64,000 bases of DNA from Microbulbifer okhotskensis. Lineage in GTDB: Bacteria > Pseudomonadota > Gammaproteobacteria > Pseudomonadales > Cellvibrionaceae. Each line of letters opens with the position of its first letter. Position 1 is the stretch's first letter. The notes beneath the pieces are model-generated. The model saw only the letters and a program-made list of their open reading frames with translations, was not told the origin of the DNA and did not search any database. Positions 25,241 through 33,972 of this stretch are shown here, in pieces. The translations under genes were made by a program, and so were the position numbers. The stretch is taken from assembly GCF_023895975.1 (NCBI RefSeq), contig NZ_JALBWM010000005.1, positions 1-64,000 on the forward strand. The letters run 5' to 3'.

Positions 25241-25627
25241 ATGACAACAAAGCAAACGTGGATTGTGGTGACAAAAAGCCGGCCTCTCGAGGGTTGTGAT
25301 ATTGATATTGATGGGTGCGAATTTTATTTTGCTGATGCTTATGTTTCGCTGCCGGGCGAGATAGGTGGCGCTAAAGCTTTAAGCAGTGTTCTCGAAAAGG
25401 TTCAAAAAAAACTGGAAGATGATCGCTTTGAACTCGCAGAGGTGAAGATGTGTATGCAGTTCCTTCCTGAGGAATGGGTTGATCAGACCGATGGAGTATA
25501 CCCAATGCATGAACTAGCCTCTTCCTCGCTCGATACTGATGATGTGATCCTAGGCGGGTATCGCTCTGAGGAAATACAAGAACTGTTTTTGTATCATCAC
25601 AATGTCAAAGAGCTCGAAGCGGAATAG
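25241..25627 (+). CDS. hypothetical protein in an AT-rich cargo block
   Basis: A protein of 128 residues from ATG 25241; an alternative ATG at 25175 would run through the leader hairpin. The sequence (MTTKQTWIVVTKSRPLEG) is acidic with no recognised domain. It is the first of three AT-rich genes inserted between early genes and packaging genes. Different base composition and lack of family suggest recently acquired cargo (morons). Function unknown. Confidence 0.55.
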   Translation: MTTKQTWIVVTKSRPLEGCDIDIDGCEFYFADAYVSLPGEIGGAKALSSVLEKVQKKLEDDRFELAEVKMCMQFLPEEWVDQTDGVYPMHELASSSLDTDDVILGGYRSEEIQELFLYHHNVKELEAE

Positions 25628-25660
25628 CTCAGGGAAATATATTTAAGAGAGGAAAAACTC

Positions 25661-26323
25661 ATGCAAGATCGTTTTGGTGCAATGTCTCTTGGTGAAAGTC
25701 AGTACAATTTTAAGACAGATGTGGGTTTGATTTTTGGCAGACAACGGAAGGACCGTCAATATGTATTACGCACAACTATTCATTCGTTGTCAGTTTGGAA
25801 AACCAGAAACCCAGGTGTCAGTACTTCTCCATTCAAACTAAAAAATATGAACATTCAAAAGGATGCTGCGGTTATTGATAAAGAGGTTTGGGTATTTAAT
25901 ATCAATGGAACAGTTTCTCAGGATATTGTTGCATCCGTAAAATTGGCGAGCCAATATTACAAGGTATCTCCATCCGTAATACTTTCAGATATTTATGCAA
26001 AAAACTTAAATGTTGATAGAGAAAACGATATGTCTAACCAATCGTTAATTCGAGCCAATAAAGACCTATATTCAAATATATGTAAAACTATTATCCAAGC
26101 TGCGAGACAGCTCGGTATTTCTTCGGAAATAAATTTTTATGTTTTTAGTCGAAATGATAACAATAAGATTCCCGGTGAAGATCTTCATGAGGCTCTGACA
26201 GATGGTGGAGCAAAGCATACTAAAACAGATCAATACCGGTACAAGGTTGTGGCTGGAAGCAATGACAACTCTGAATTCATCACGCAAATGACAAACTTTC
26301 ACATGGCTTCTATGAAGGCATAG
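25661..26323 (+). CDS. hypothetical protein in an AT-rich cargo block
   Basis: A protein of 220 residues with a good GAGAGGA ribosome site. It has no membrane segment or signal peptide. It is mixed alpha/beta with tracts such as VASVKLASQYYKVSP and NFYVFSRNDNNKIPGE. It lies 5 bp before the next gene in the same direction, so the two form a pair. Clearly AT-richer than the flanking phage genes. Not recognised. Confidence 0.6.
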   Translation: MQDRFGAMSLGESQYNFKTDVGLIFGRQRKDRQYVLRTTIHSLSVWKTRNPGVSTSPFKLKNMNIQKDAAVIDKEVWVFNINGTVSQDIVASVKLASQYYKVSPSVILSDIYAKNLNVDRENDMSNQSLIRANKDLYSNICKTIIQAARQLGISSEINFYVFSRNDNNKIPGEDLHEALTDGGAKHTKTDQYRYKVVAGSNDNSEFITQMTNFHMASMKA

Positions 26324-26328
26324 TTATA

Positions 26329-26862
26329 GTGAATTCCATAGGTTTAATATATCGTGAAATACCAGTTTTGGATGTACCTGCCGAAATAGATGTACTATCG
26401 ATTAACGATATATACAAAACTGTACGTCAGAATATCAAAACTCAATTCAGTGGCTGGAAATTAAAAGCAAACAATCTAAATGGCGAAGGGGCGAGAAGTT
26501 TTAACCGAAAATTGGGACGTTTTAAATCTGATTGGCTGGATTTCGAAATTATTGATTTTAATGTGCAGTCTGACTTTTACCCAAGTGACGATGACATTGA
26601 TGAACTCAGATTGTTACAAGATACAGAGATTGCAGATTCTTCTGAATGGCGACAGAGCATCAAGGAACAAGTTGCCCAAGAAAAAACGTACTTACTTGTT
26701 GGTATGACCTCCTTGGTTGAACAAAGTCAATTTCGAGCATCAATGCTCAGTGCTGGCTTACCCTCCGATTGTTGGCCGTGTAAATTTCAGATTTTTGAAT
26801 TTGTCGTAACCAATGCGCCACTCTGTCAATTTATCCGTTACAGGCCACATGTCATCGTTTAG
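26329..26862 (+). CDS. hypothetical protein in an AT-rich cargo block
   Basis: A protein of 177 residues; the frame opens at GTG 26329, six bases after the preceding stop. It begins MNSIGLIYREIPVLD and ends CQFIRYRPHVIV, with an acidic centre (YPSDDDIDELRLLQDTEIAD). No family recognised. It is the last gene before a terminator and a possible packaging site. With its partner at 25661 it could be an uncharacterised two-gene system. Confidence 0.55.
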   Translation: MNSIGLIYREIPVLDVPAEIDVLSINDIYKTVRQNIKTQFSGWKLKANNLNGEGARSFNRKLGRFKSDWLDFEIIDFNVQSDFYPSDDDIDELRLLQDTEIADSSEWRQSIKEQVAQEKTYLLVGMTSLVEQSQFRASMLSAGLPSDCWPCKFQIFEFVVTNAPLCQFIRYRPHVIV

Positions 26863-27007
26863 AGCCAGGTAATAATAGTGTGTAACTGTAGCTTCTAACC
26901 AGCTAATACTTACGTCGGCTATTTAGGGGTAATGCCAAAACCCCCAGTGGGACAAAACCCCGTTTTTAGGCGAGAATACTTGCTAATCTCACGAGTGAAC
27001 TGCACAC

Positions 27008-27033
27008 AAGCCACGGCCATCACACCGTGGCTT
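27008..27033 (+). terminator. hairpin terminator after the cargo block
   Basis: AAGCCACGG at 27008-27016 pairs perfectly with CCGTGGCTT at 27025-27033 over an 8-base loop, then AGTTATTT. The stem is strong but the T-run is broken. It probably ends early transcription before the packaging region. Confidence 0.55.
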
Positions 27034-27059
27034 AGTTATTTCTGGCCCCAGAAAAAAAT

Positions 27060-27155
27060 GGGTCCTTCCTGGCCATCGAATCGATGCGGGTCGCAAGGCC
27101 GCCGCATTTCGCTAGCGACAGCCCATTAAACCGGGTTCGCAGGTTCGCGGTTCGC
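27060..27155. other. candidate packaging (cos-like) region with GGTTCGC repeats
   Basis: The 316-bp gap 26863-27178 has no gene. Its last third is GC-richer and contains a GGGTCCTTCC tract at 27060, TGCGG/CCGCA inverted arms, and three GGTTCGC repeats at 27134-27140, 27142-27148 and 27149-27155. It lies a few genes before the Nu1/GpA-type terminase. Lambda-like terminases cut at cos sites with repeated binding sites nearby, so this is a candidate, not a proven site. Confidence 0.4.
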
Positions 27156-27178
27156 ACCGCTATTTCCAAGGTAATCAA

Positions 27179-28444
27179 ATGCAACTTAACGCTGTTGAAA
27201 CGGTGGAGCACTGGTCGCTTCAACGTTTAATCCCCTATGCCAAAAATGCGAGAACACATGATGATACTCAGGTATCACAAATCGCGGGTTCTATTGCTGA
27301 GTTCGGATTTGTTAATCCAATTTTAGTGGGTGATGACAATGTCATTATCGCGGGACATGGTCGATTGATGGCTGCCCAGCAACTTGGATTAGATAGCGTG
27401 CCTGTCATCGTTTTACATCACCTGACAGAGTCTCAGCGTCGTGCGTTGGTTATTGCCGATAACAAAATTGCTGAAAATGCTGGATGGAATGATGAGCTAT
27501 TAAAGCTCGAACTAGAAGAACTTGGCGACCTTGGTTTTGATCTCGATGTGATTGGTTTTTCAGATGAAGAATTGGACGAGCTATTAGGTGCCGATGATCA
27601 GGCAGGCGAAACTGACGAGGACGATATTCCAGAAGTGGAAGAAGAGCCGATAAGTCGCCCTGGTGATATTTGGGTCATGGGAAATCATCGCGTGTTGTGT
27701 GGCGACTCGACCAGCAAGCAAGATTTAGAAAAACTAATGAATGGTGAACTTGCCGACATGGCGTTCACAGACCCACCTTATAACGTGGACTATGGCAACA
27801 ATGCCAAAGACAAAATGCGCGGTAAAGACCGACGCATTATGAATGACAACTTGGGTGATGATTTTTATCAGTTTTTAAAAGACTCATTAACCAATCTACT
27901 AAGTGTGACCAAAGGAGCGTGTTATGTAGCCATGTCATCCAGTGAGCTTGATACGCTGCAAAAAGCATTTCGTGATGCAGGTGGTAAATGGTCGACGTTT
28001 ATTGTATGGGCAAAAAATACTTTCACGCTTGGGCGCTCAGATTATCAGCGTCAATACGAACCTATTTTATATGGATGGCGTGAAGGCAATGATCATTTTT
28101 GGTGTGGTGCGCGAGACCAAGGTGACGTTTGGTTTTTTAATAAGCCGGTAAAAAACGATCTTCACCCGACAATGAAACCTGTCGAGTTGGTTGAGCGAGC
28201 AGTTCGTAATTCGAGTAAAAGTCGAGATATTGTTTTAGATATATTTGGCGGCTCTGGTAGCACCCTAATCGCCAGTGAAAAAACAGGACGGGCTGCACGC
28301 TTAATTGAACTGGATCCAAAATACGTGGATGTTATTGTCAGGCGCTGGCAAGACTATTCTGGTGAACAGGCAATTCGTGAAAGTGACAAGATATCGTTTA
28401 ATGACGTTGCCATTTCAACTCAATCGGTAGCGTCAGTAATTTAA
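27179..28444 (+). CDS. ParB-like / DNA methyltransferase fusion
   Basis: A protein of 421 residues. Residues 10-100 are a ParB/Srx-type domain (LIPYAKNARTHDD, NVIIAGHGRLMAAQQLG). Residues 150-410 are an N4/N6 DNA methyltransferase of the beta class: catalytic DPPYNVDYG near 198, ENARF-like LHPTMKPVELVERAV near 325, and SAM motif LDIFGGSGST near 346. Phages use such proteins to modify their own DNA against host restriction. It stands just after the candidate packaging site and converges with a reverse-strand trio. Confidence 0.9.
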   Translation: MQLNAVETVEHWSLQRLIPYAKNARTHDDTQVSQIAGSIAEFGFVNPILVGDDNVIIAGHGRLMAAQQLGLDSVPVIVLHHLTESQRRALVIADNKIAENAGWNDELLKLELEELGDLGFDLDVIGFSDEELDELLGADDQAGETDEDDIPEVEEEPISRPGDIWVMGNHRVLCGDSTSKQDLEKLMNGELADMAFTDPPYNVDYGNNAKDKMRGKDRRIMNDNLGDDFYQFLKDSLTNLLSVTKGACYVAMSSSELDTLQKAFRDAGGKWSTFIVWAKNTFTLGRSDYQRQYEPILYGWREGNDHFWCGARDQGDVWFFNKPVKNDLHPTMKPVELVERAVRNSSKSRDIVLDIFGGSGSTLIASEKTGRAARLIELDPKYVDVIVRRWQDYSGEQAIRESDKISFNDVAISTQSVASVI

Positions 28445-28782
28445 AGCTTAAAACTGTGCCATTCACCCTGTTTAAATAGGTAGAGGTATTGAGCATCGCA
28501 TGCCTTTGCCAATGCAAATAATTCTGGTTGGCTGCGAGTGATTCTGGGTTGGGTTTGATCCCAGGAATCGCCGCGATCCCGGTGGTAAGCACAAACTGTT
28601 TCGCCCTGCACAAAGGAAATATCGCCAAGAGCTATCAAATTCTCGGCGTGATATTCACTGTTGTGATGTTGTCTTAGCGTTGGACCTACGCCATTGTCGG
28701 TGTCGTATCCATCGTGATGGCAATAAATGGATTGATAAGTCACCTCGTCTTTTGTTGTGGCGATAAAGCAGCGAGTGCTCAT
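28441..28782 (-). CDS. conserved small phage protein
   Basis: A protein of 113 residues beginning MSTRCFIATTKDEVTYQSIY and rich in H, Y and D (CHHDGYDTDNGVGPTL). Similar small proteins of unknown function occur widely in phages and plasmids next to methylases. It overlaps the methylase stop by 4 bp and its own upstream neighbour by 4 bp. No membrane segment or catalytic motif is clear. Confidence 0.65.
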   Translation of the reverse strand: MSTRCFIATTKDEVTYQSIYCHHDGYDTDNGVGPTLRQHHNSEYHAENLIALGDISFVQGETVCAYHRDRGDSWDQTQPRITRSQPELFALAKACDAQYLYLFKQGEWHSFKL

Positions 28783-29234
28783 AGCGCATCTCCTTGAATT
28801 TGATATCGGCGTTGTTGGTCGTCATCTTTGTATGAGGTAACAGTAAGGCCCAGTCGTTTTTTTAGGGTATTTGAAAACACTCCTCGAACGGTGTGTTTTT
28901 GCCAGCTAGTCTCCGTACAAATTTCTTCGATGCTGGCGCCTTCTGGGCGCTGCATTAGCGCGATCATTCGGGCTTGCTTAGTTCCCTCACGTAGAGTGAC
29001 GGGTTGGCTAGGTTCCGTTTTTGTGGGCGCTGGTCGGCCTATAGCATCAAACCCTTGAGCATTGATGATGTAGCCATTTTCAAATTGAGTAATAAGCTCT
29101 CGCTTCAATAAACCTTGGATAACCCGAGGCTTAATACCCGCGTTGATGTTACTGGGTAATGGCTCTATGTTGTTGTCGAGCCGCTTGCTGGCGGCTTCAA
29201 GGATGGTGATTTGGGTATCGGTGAGTTTGGTCAT
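28779..29234 (-). CDS. DUF3489-family protein
   Basis: A protein of 151 residues from the ATG at 29234 (AAGGAGC upstream). A longer frame to 29393 exists but has no ribosome site and runs through the neighbouring small gene. Residues 85-150 show the DUF3489 pattern (TLREGTKQARMIALMQRPEG, IEEICTETSWQKHTVRGVF), a winged-helix fold found in phages and plasmids. It probably binds DNA. It belongs to a leftward trio inside the otherwise rightward late region. Confidence 0.7.
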   Translation of the reverse strand: MTKLTDTQITILEAASKRLDNNIEPLPSNINAGIKPRVIQGLLKRELITQFENGYIINAQGFDAIGRPAPTKTEPSQPVTLREGTKQARMIALMQRPEGASIEEICTETSWQKHTVRGVFSNTLKKRLGLTVTSYKDDDQQRRYQIQGDAL

Positions 29235-29244
29235 GTTGTGCTCC

Positions 29245-29457
29245 TTATTCGGCATGTTCGCCTTCGTGAAAGGCTGAGTCGGTGATTTGTTTGAGGAGTT
29301 CGGCGTAGTGGCCCAGGTCGCCAACGTGACCCCAGTTGATTTCATCGGGGTGAGCGTTGAAGTGGTCATTGCTGAGTGCTTGTAAGCGCTCAAGGGCTGT
29401 GTCGATTTCAGACTTTCGAGCTAAAAAAGCGTCTAATGCGTTTTGTTTGTGAGCCAT
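29245..29457 (-). CDS. small hypothetical protein, first gene of the reverse trio
   Basis: A protein of 70 residues from the ATG at 29457 (TTGGAGAC upstream). It is helical (NALDAFLARKSEIDTALERL) with a C-terminal acidic end (SAFHEGEHAE). Similar small proteins sit next to DUF3489 genes. It is driven from the inverted-repeat region at 29480-29534. Function unknown. Confidence 0.6.
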   Translation of the reverse strand: MAHKQNALDAFLARKSEIDTALERLQALSNDHFNAHPDEINWGHVGDLGHYAELLKQITDSAFHEGEHAE

Positions 29458-29479
29458 TTTGTTGTCTCCAAGTGCTGTT

Positions 29480-29534
29480 TTGATAAGCACATGAACGCTT
29501 CATTCAGCGGTCTTATCAACTCATTTGTGCTTAT
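29480..29534. promoter_or_regulatory. inverted repeats between the reverse trio and the terminase genes
   Basis: TTGATAAG at 29480-29487 pairs with CTTATCAA at 29512-29519. ATAAGCAC at 29483-29490 also pairs with GTGCTTAT at 29527-29534. The alternatives overlap, so this could be a switchable operator between the divergent trio and the packaging genes. Confidence 0.5.
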
Positions 29535-29563
29535 TAATTCGAATAAAAACAACAGGTTAAAAG

Positions 29564-30106
29564 ATGGGCGTATCACTGCGGGCTTATGCCAAACATCGAG
29601 GGGTCTCAGATACCGCTGTGCGCAAAGCGATCAAGTCTGGCCGTATTCAAGCTGAGACTGATGGCACCATCGATATAGCTAAAGTCGACAAGCAATGGGA
29701 TCGAAACACAGATCGCGCCCAACAGCGTAAATCACCAGGTGCAACTAAAGCAGTACCCAAAGCTGCGCTTGATGCGGTGGCGGACACATTAAGTGAAAGC
29801 GGCAATACGGCTGGTGGTACAACTTATATGCAAGCCCGAACAGCCAACGAAGTCCTTAAAGCCCAGACCAATAGAATCAAATTACAGCAACTGAAAAATG
29901 AGCTGGTGGATCGTGCTAAAGCGATCGCTCATGTGTTTCGTATTGCAAGAGCCGAGCGTGACGCTTGGCTAAGTTGGCCAGCAAGAGTATCTGCTCAAAT
30001 GGCCGCAGAACTGGAGGTTGACCCGCACAAGATGCATGTCATGTTGGAGTCTTATGTCAGACAGCACTTATCCGAGCTTAGCGACATCCAACCAAAGGTC
30101 GATTGA
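29564..30106 (+). CDS. terminase small subunit (Nu1-like)
   Basis: A protein of 180 residues. An N-terminal HTH spans residues 5-40 (LRAYAKHRGVSDTAVRKAIK), as in lambda Nu1, then helices (YMQARTANEVLKAQTNRIKL) for oligomerisation and an R-rich end. It recognises the phage packaging site and recruits the large subunit, which is the next gene. This size and order match lambda-type packaging modules. Confidence 0.8.
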   Translation: MGVSLRAYAKHRGVSDTAVRKAIKSGRIQAETDGTIDIAKVDKQWDRNTDRAQQRKSPGATKAVPKAALDAVADTLSESGNTAGGTTYMQARTANEVLKAQTNRIKLQQLKNELVDRAKAIAHVFRIARAERDAWLSWPARVSAQMAAELEVDPHKMHVMLESYVRQHLSELSDIQPKVD

Positions 30107-30140
30107 CGAACACGGACGTTCTAATGCCGTGGCGTCAGGG

Positions 30141-32120
30141 ATGACGAGGAACGGTGATACTGAGTTTTACGACGGGGTAATAGAGCTCGAAAAAGCCTGG
30201 AATGAAGGTTTAAAGCCAGATCCCATGTTATTGGTGTCTGAATGGGCTGATCAGTTTCGTGTGCTATCCCCCAAATCGGCTGCTGAGCCAGGCCGCTGGC
30301 GTACTCAACGAACGCCTTATCTACAAGAAATTATGGATTGTTTGTCAGTATCTTCGCCGGTACAGCGCGTTGTGTTTATGAAAGGCGCGCAGGTTGGCGG
30401 CACAGAGGCTGGCAATAACTGGATCGGATATGTCATCCATATGGCTCCCGGCCCGATGATGGCAGTTTCGCCAACCGTCGAAATGGCAAAGCGTAATTCT
30501 CGTCAGCGTATCGATCCTCAACTTGAAGATGTGCCAGAGCTAAGGGCGCGTGTTGCGCCTGCGCGCAGCAGAGATTCAGGTAATACGGTGCTCTCAAAAG
30601 AGTTTCCTGGCGGTGTACTGGTCATGACTGGCGCAAACAGTGCTGTAGGCCTCCGATCCATGCCTGCTCGTTATCTGTTTATGGATGAGGTGGATGGTTA
30701 TCCGGGCGATGTTGAAGGTGAAGGCGATCCGATATTGCTGGCCGAACGTCGAAGTGCAACCTTTGCACGCAGGAGAAAGGTGCTGCTCGTGAGTACGCCA
30801 ACGCTCAAAAGTACATCGCGTATTCAGAGAGAATTTGAAAACTCAGATCAGCGTTATTTTTATGTGCCTTGTCCCTCATGCGGTCATTCACAGCCTTTGC
30901 GATTTTCCCAATTACGATGGGAAGAAGGCAAGCCTGAAAATGCCCAGTATTGTTGTGAGGATTGCGATTATTTAATTAGTGAACATCAAAAAACCGAGAT
31001 GCTCAATCAAGGTTACTGGCAGGCAACCGCTGAAGGTGATGGTCAAACTCAAGGCTATCACTTGTCGTCACTCTATAGCCCTGTCGGTTGGTTTTCATGG
31101 GAAGACGCCGCCAGAATATTTGAAGGTGCTCAACAAAATCCGGATTTAATGAAAGGCTTTGTCAACACTGTTCTTGGTGAATCTTATGAAGAAGAATTCG
31201 AGGCGCCAGAATGGGAGCGTTTATATGAACGACGAGAGTCTTACATCATTGGTGTTGTTCCTGAAGGCGGTTTGTTTTTAACGGCCGGTGTTGATGTTCA
31301 GCGTGACCGCTTGGAATGTGAAATCGTCGCATGGGGGAGAAGCAAAGAATCATGGTCAATCGACTACTTAGTCTTAGATGGTGATACCGCTCTACCTGAT
31401 GTATGGAAAAAACTCGATCAAGTGCTTAGCAAAGATTGGCCGCACGCTTTAGGTAGCTCGCTGCCAATTCGTGTGATGTGCGTTGATTCTGGTTACGCCA
31501 CTCAGGATGTTTATGGGTGGGTGCGCAATTATCCTCAGGCAGTCTGGGGTGGCGCAGGCGCAAGAGCATCACAACCTAGAAGTGTCGTTGCCATAAAGGG
31601 ACGAGATACAGAAACAGCATTAATCCAGAATGTCTCAAAAGCTGATACCGGTGGTAAACGCAGAGGGTTGAGGGTTTGGAATGTCAGTGGGCCAGTTGCC
31701 AAAGTTGAACTTTACCGTTGGCTCAAACTGCCGAGACCGACGGATGAGGAGCGGGCTTCGGGTGAATTATTTTCACCTGGGACTTGCCACTTTCCACAGT
31801 ATGGAGAGGAATACTTCAAACAGCTCACAGCTGAGCGACGAATTATCCGTTTACACAAAGGCTTCCCAAAAGCCACATGGGAAAAAGACCCGACTCGAAA
31901 TAATGAGGTTTTGGATTGCCGTGTGTATGCACGAGCAGCTGCAAGTATTTATGGTCTTGACCGATTTAAAGAGTTGCAGTGGAAGCGATTAGAAAATGCG
32001 CTGGGTGAAGTCAAACAAAAAGCACTAGTTCAAAGCGAAAGCGCTCAGCCAATTACAAAGAAAACAACTAAAGCGTTTCGACAACGATCGTCCGTCGTTG
32101 CCGATGACCCTTACCTCTAA
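30141..32120 (+). CDS. terminase large subunit (lambda GpA family)
   Basis: A protein of about 660 residues. The first ATG in the conserved region is at 30141; the longer frame back to 30018 would overlap the Nu1-like gene out of frame, so the start is uncertain. The ATPase has GAQVGGTEAGNNW (motif I) near residue 82 and LFMDEVDGYPG (motif II) near 180. CPSCG and CCEDC give a zinc knuckle near 250-280, and GVDVQRDRLECEIVAWG near 390 starts the nuclease domain. It cuts and translocates DNA into the prohead. Confidence 0.9.
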   Translation: MTRNGDTEFYDGVIELEKAWNEGLKPDPMLLVSEWADQFRVLSPKSAAEPGRWRTQRTPYLQEIMDCLSVSSPVQRVVFMKGAQVGGTEAGNNWIGYVIHMAPGPMMAVSPTVEMAKRNSRQRIDPQLEDVPELRARVAPARSRDSGNTVLSKEFPGGVLVMTGANSAVGLRSMPARYLFMDEVDGYPGDVEGEGDPILLAERRSATFARRRKVLLVSTPTLKSTSRIQREFENSDQRYFYVPCPSCGHSQPLRFSQLRWEEGKPENAQYCCEDCDYLISEHQKTEMLNQGYWQATAEGDGQTQGYHLSSLYSPVGWFSWEDAARIFEGAQQNPDLMKGFVNTVLGESYEEEFEAPEWERLYERRESYIIGVVPEGGLFLTAGVDVQRDRLECEIVAWGRSKESWSIDYLVLDGDTALPDVWKKLDQVLSKDWPHALGSSLPIRVMCVDSGYATQDVYGWVRNYPQAVWGGAGARASQPRSVVAIKGRDTETALIQNVSKADTGGKRRGLRVWNVSGPVAKVELYRWLKLPRPTDEERASGELFSPGTCHFPQYGEEYFKQLTAERRIIRLHKGFPKATWEKDPTRNNEVLDCRVYARAAASIYGLDRFKELQWKRLENALGEVKQKALVQSESAQPITKKTTKAFRQRSSVVADDPYL

Positions 32121-32127
32121 GGTGTTT

Positions 32128-32355
32128 ATGAATGATTTAACAATACTGCGGCAGCGACTCATTGATGCTGAATCTGCACTGCATCGCTTGATGATCGGTG
32201 AACTAGAAGTGACTGTGTCTGTTGGCGGTTATGGTGCCACCACTTATGCACAAGCCGATATCAACAAACTCACGGCTTACATTGCGAAGCTTAAGTCGGA
32301 AATAGCAGCAAAAGAGGGGCGCCCGCGACGTGGTCCTTTGTTTATGAAATTTTAA
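32128..32355 (+). CDS. head-tail joining protein (gpW family)
   Basis: A protein of 75 residues from ATG 32128. The pattern of a long helix (LRQRLIDAESALHRLMIGEL), a beta hairpin with GGYGATTYA, and a second helix (INKLTAYIAKLKSEIAAKEG) is that of lambda gpW, which sits under the portal and prepares the head for tail joining. It lies between terminase and portal exactly as in lambda. Confidence 0.8.
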   Translation: MNDLTILRQRLIDAESALHRLMIGELEVTVSVGGYGATTYAQADINKLTAYIAKLKSEIAAKEGRPRRGPLFMKF

Positions 32356-32386
32356 ATTACTAATTAGAAAAGCTAATTGAGGCGCT

Positions 32387-33898
32387 ATGACCAAACACAT
32401 GATCTTGGGCCCAGATGGCTTACCACTAGCATCTGATACGGCTCACCGGGCGGCTTCATTGTCTGCGAGAGAGATGTCGAGCTGGCGCCCAATGGCTGGC
32501 TCACCAGATTCAGATTTGCTCGATGAACTGCCTACACTGGTTTCACGCTCTAGAGATCTGGCGAGAAACCATGGAGTAGCCTCAGGGGCAATTCAAACGC
32601 TGGTGGACAATGTCGTTGGGACTGGCTTACGCCTATCAGCGCTGCCTGACTATAAGGCACTAGGAAAAGACAAAGACTGGGCAGATAGCTGGTCGAGGAA
32701 AACAGAAGCTCTTTGGCGTAGCTGGGCTGATACCACTGAATGTGATGCATCTAAAAGTCTGACATTTAATGGTTTAACAACCCAAATGTTCCGCTCGGGC
32801 CTAATCAATGGTGAAGCACTTGCGTTGCCACTATGGCTTCCCAATAGAAGCCAGGCGTTTGCAACAACCATTCAGCTTATTGAGCCCGACCGTTTAGGAA
32901 ACCCAAATGATCGAATCAGCGATGCCAATATTCGCGCTGGTATCGAGGTTGATTCTTATGGTGCGCCATTAGCTTACTGGATTGCCAAAACGCATCCGGG
33001 CGATCAACTACTGGGTGTCAGCAATAATGCTCAAGAGTATGAGCGCATTTCAGCTCGTACTCGTTTTGGTCGCCAGCGTGTTATTCATGTCCATGACAAA
33101 GAGCGAACCGGACAGAGCAGAGGCAAGCCAATATTTAGTAGCATCATGCCGTTATTTAAAATGCTTGATCACTACGAGCGTTCCGAAATGCAAGCGGCCG
33201 TTGTCAACGCAATGATCGCTGCTTTTATCGAAACGCCATTAGATGGTGAATCTATTAGTGAAATGTTTGGTGGGTCTGGTGAGGATTACATGGCTGCTCG
33301 AAATGAGTGGCAAGTAAAACTCCAAGGTGGTGCCGTTATTCCTATATTTCCAGGAGATAAAGTCGCGCCTTTTACCCCCAGTAGGCCTAATTCTGCTTAC
33401 AGCAGTTTTGTAGAAAACATTCTTCGTCATATCGGTACTGGGTTGAACTTACCTTTCGAATTATTGATGAAGGATTTTTCGAAAACCAATTACTCCTCAG
33501 CACGCGCAGCATTGATGGAAGCGTGGCGATATTTTATTGGCCGACGTCATTGGCTAGCTACTTATTGGGCGAAGCCTGTTTATGAGCTCTGGTTAGAGGA
33601 AGCTATTAACAAAGGCATGATTGAGGCGCCGGGTTTTTATCAAAATAAGGCGCTGTGGTACCGATGCAAATGGATTGGTCCTGGGCGCGGTTGGATTGAC
33701 CCTGTAAAAGAAGCTAAGGCTTCAAAGATACGGTTAGAAATTGGCCTTTCAACACTTGAAGATGAATGCGCCACCCAAGGTTTAGACTGGGAAGAAGTGC
33801 TCGAACAAAGAGCTCGAGAACAAACAAAAATGAGAGAGCTAGGTTTGAATACTGAAACGTCTCAATACGCTCCCCAGACTGCAGAGGAAAGTAAATGA
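32387..33898 (+). CDS. portal protein (lambda gpB family)
   Basis: A protein of 503 residues. The core carries the lambda-portal marks: NHGVASGAIQTLVDNVVGTG near residue 62, IHVHDKERTGQSRGKPIF near 225, and GLNLPFELLMKDFSKTNYSS near 348. Twelve copies form the DNA entry ring of the head and dock the terminase. Its stop overlaps the start of a tiny open frame (33895) as ATGA. Confidence 0.9.
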   Translation: MTKHMILGPDGLPLASDTAHRAASLSAREMSSWRPMAGSPDSDLLDELPTLVSRSRDLARNHGVASGAIQTLVDNVVGTGLRLSALPDYKALGKDKDWADSWSRKTEALWRSWADTTECDASKSLTFNGLTTQMFRSGLINGEALALPLWLPNRSQAFATTIQLIEPDRLGNPNDRISDANIRAGIEVDSYGAPLAYWIAKTHPGDQLLGVSNNAQEYERISARTRFGRQRVIHVHDKERTGQSRGKPIFSSIMPLFKMLDHYERSEMQAAVVNAMIAAFIETPLDGESISEMFGGSGEDYMAARNEWQVKLQGGAVIPIFPGDKVAPFTPSRPNSAYSSFVENILRHIGTGLNLPFELLMKDFSKTNYSSARAALMEAWRYFIGRRHWLATYWAKPVYELWLEEAINKGMIEAPGFYQNKALWYRCKWIGPGRGWIDPVKEAKASKIRLEIGLSTLEDECATQGLDWEEVLEQRAREQTKMRELGLNTETSQYAPQTAEESK

Positions 33899-33972
33899 CA
33901 AATTTACAGGACAGGAAATTTGCACAGCCGAAGGCTGCCCGTCCGGGTGCAGCACATGGAGGTGCTGCATGA
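33895..33972 (+). CDS. tiny coupled ORF between portal and protease genes
   Basis: A frame of 25 codons that overlaps the portal stop and the protease start, each by ATGA. The peptide begins MTNLQDRKFAQPKAARPG and is basic. Just before the next ATG, GCAGCAC (33949-33955) pairs with GTGCTGC (33962-33968), with the GGAGG ribosome site of the protease gene in the loop. Translating this frame would open that hairpin, so it may act as a leader peptide for the protease gene or be a real small head protein. Confidence 0.5.
   Translation: MTNLQDRKFAQPKAARPGAAHGGAA

Noticed and set aside
27120-27178. tRNA-like stretch with repeated GGTTCGC resembling T-loops
   Set aside because: No acceptor stem, anticodon arm or CCA end can be drawn around it; treated as a possible packaging-site repeat instead.
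28779-29393. 204-residue version of the DUF3489 protein
   Set aside because: The extra 53 residues overlap a separate small gene in another frame, whereas the ATG at 29234 has a good ribosome site.
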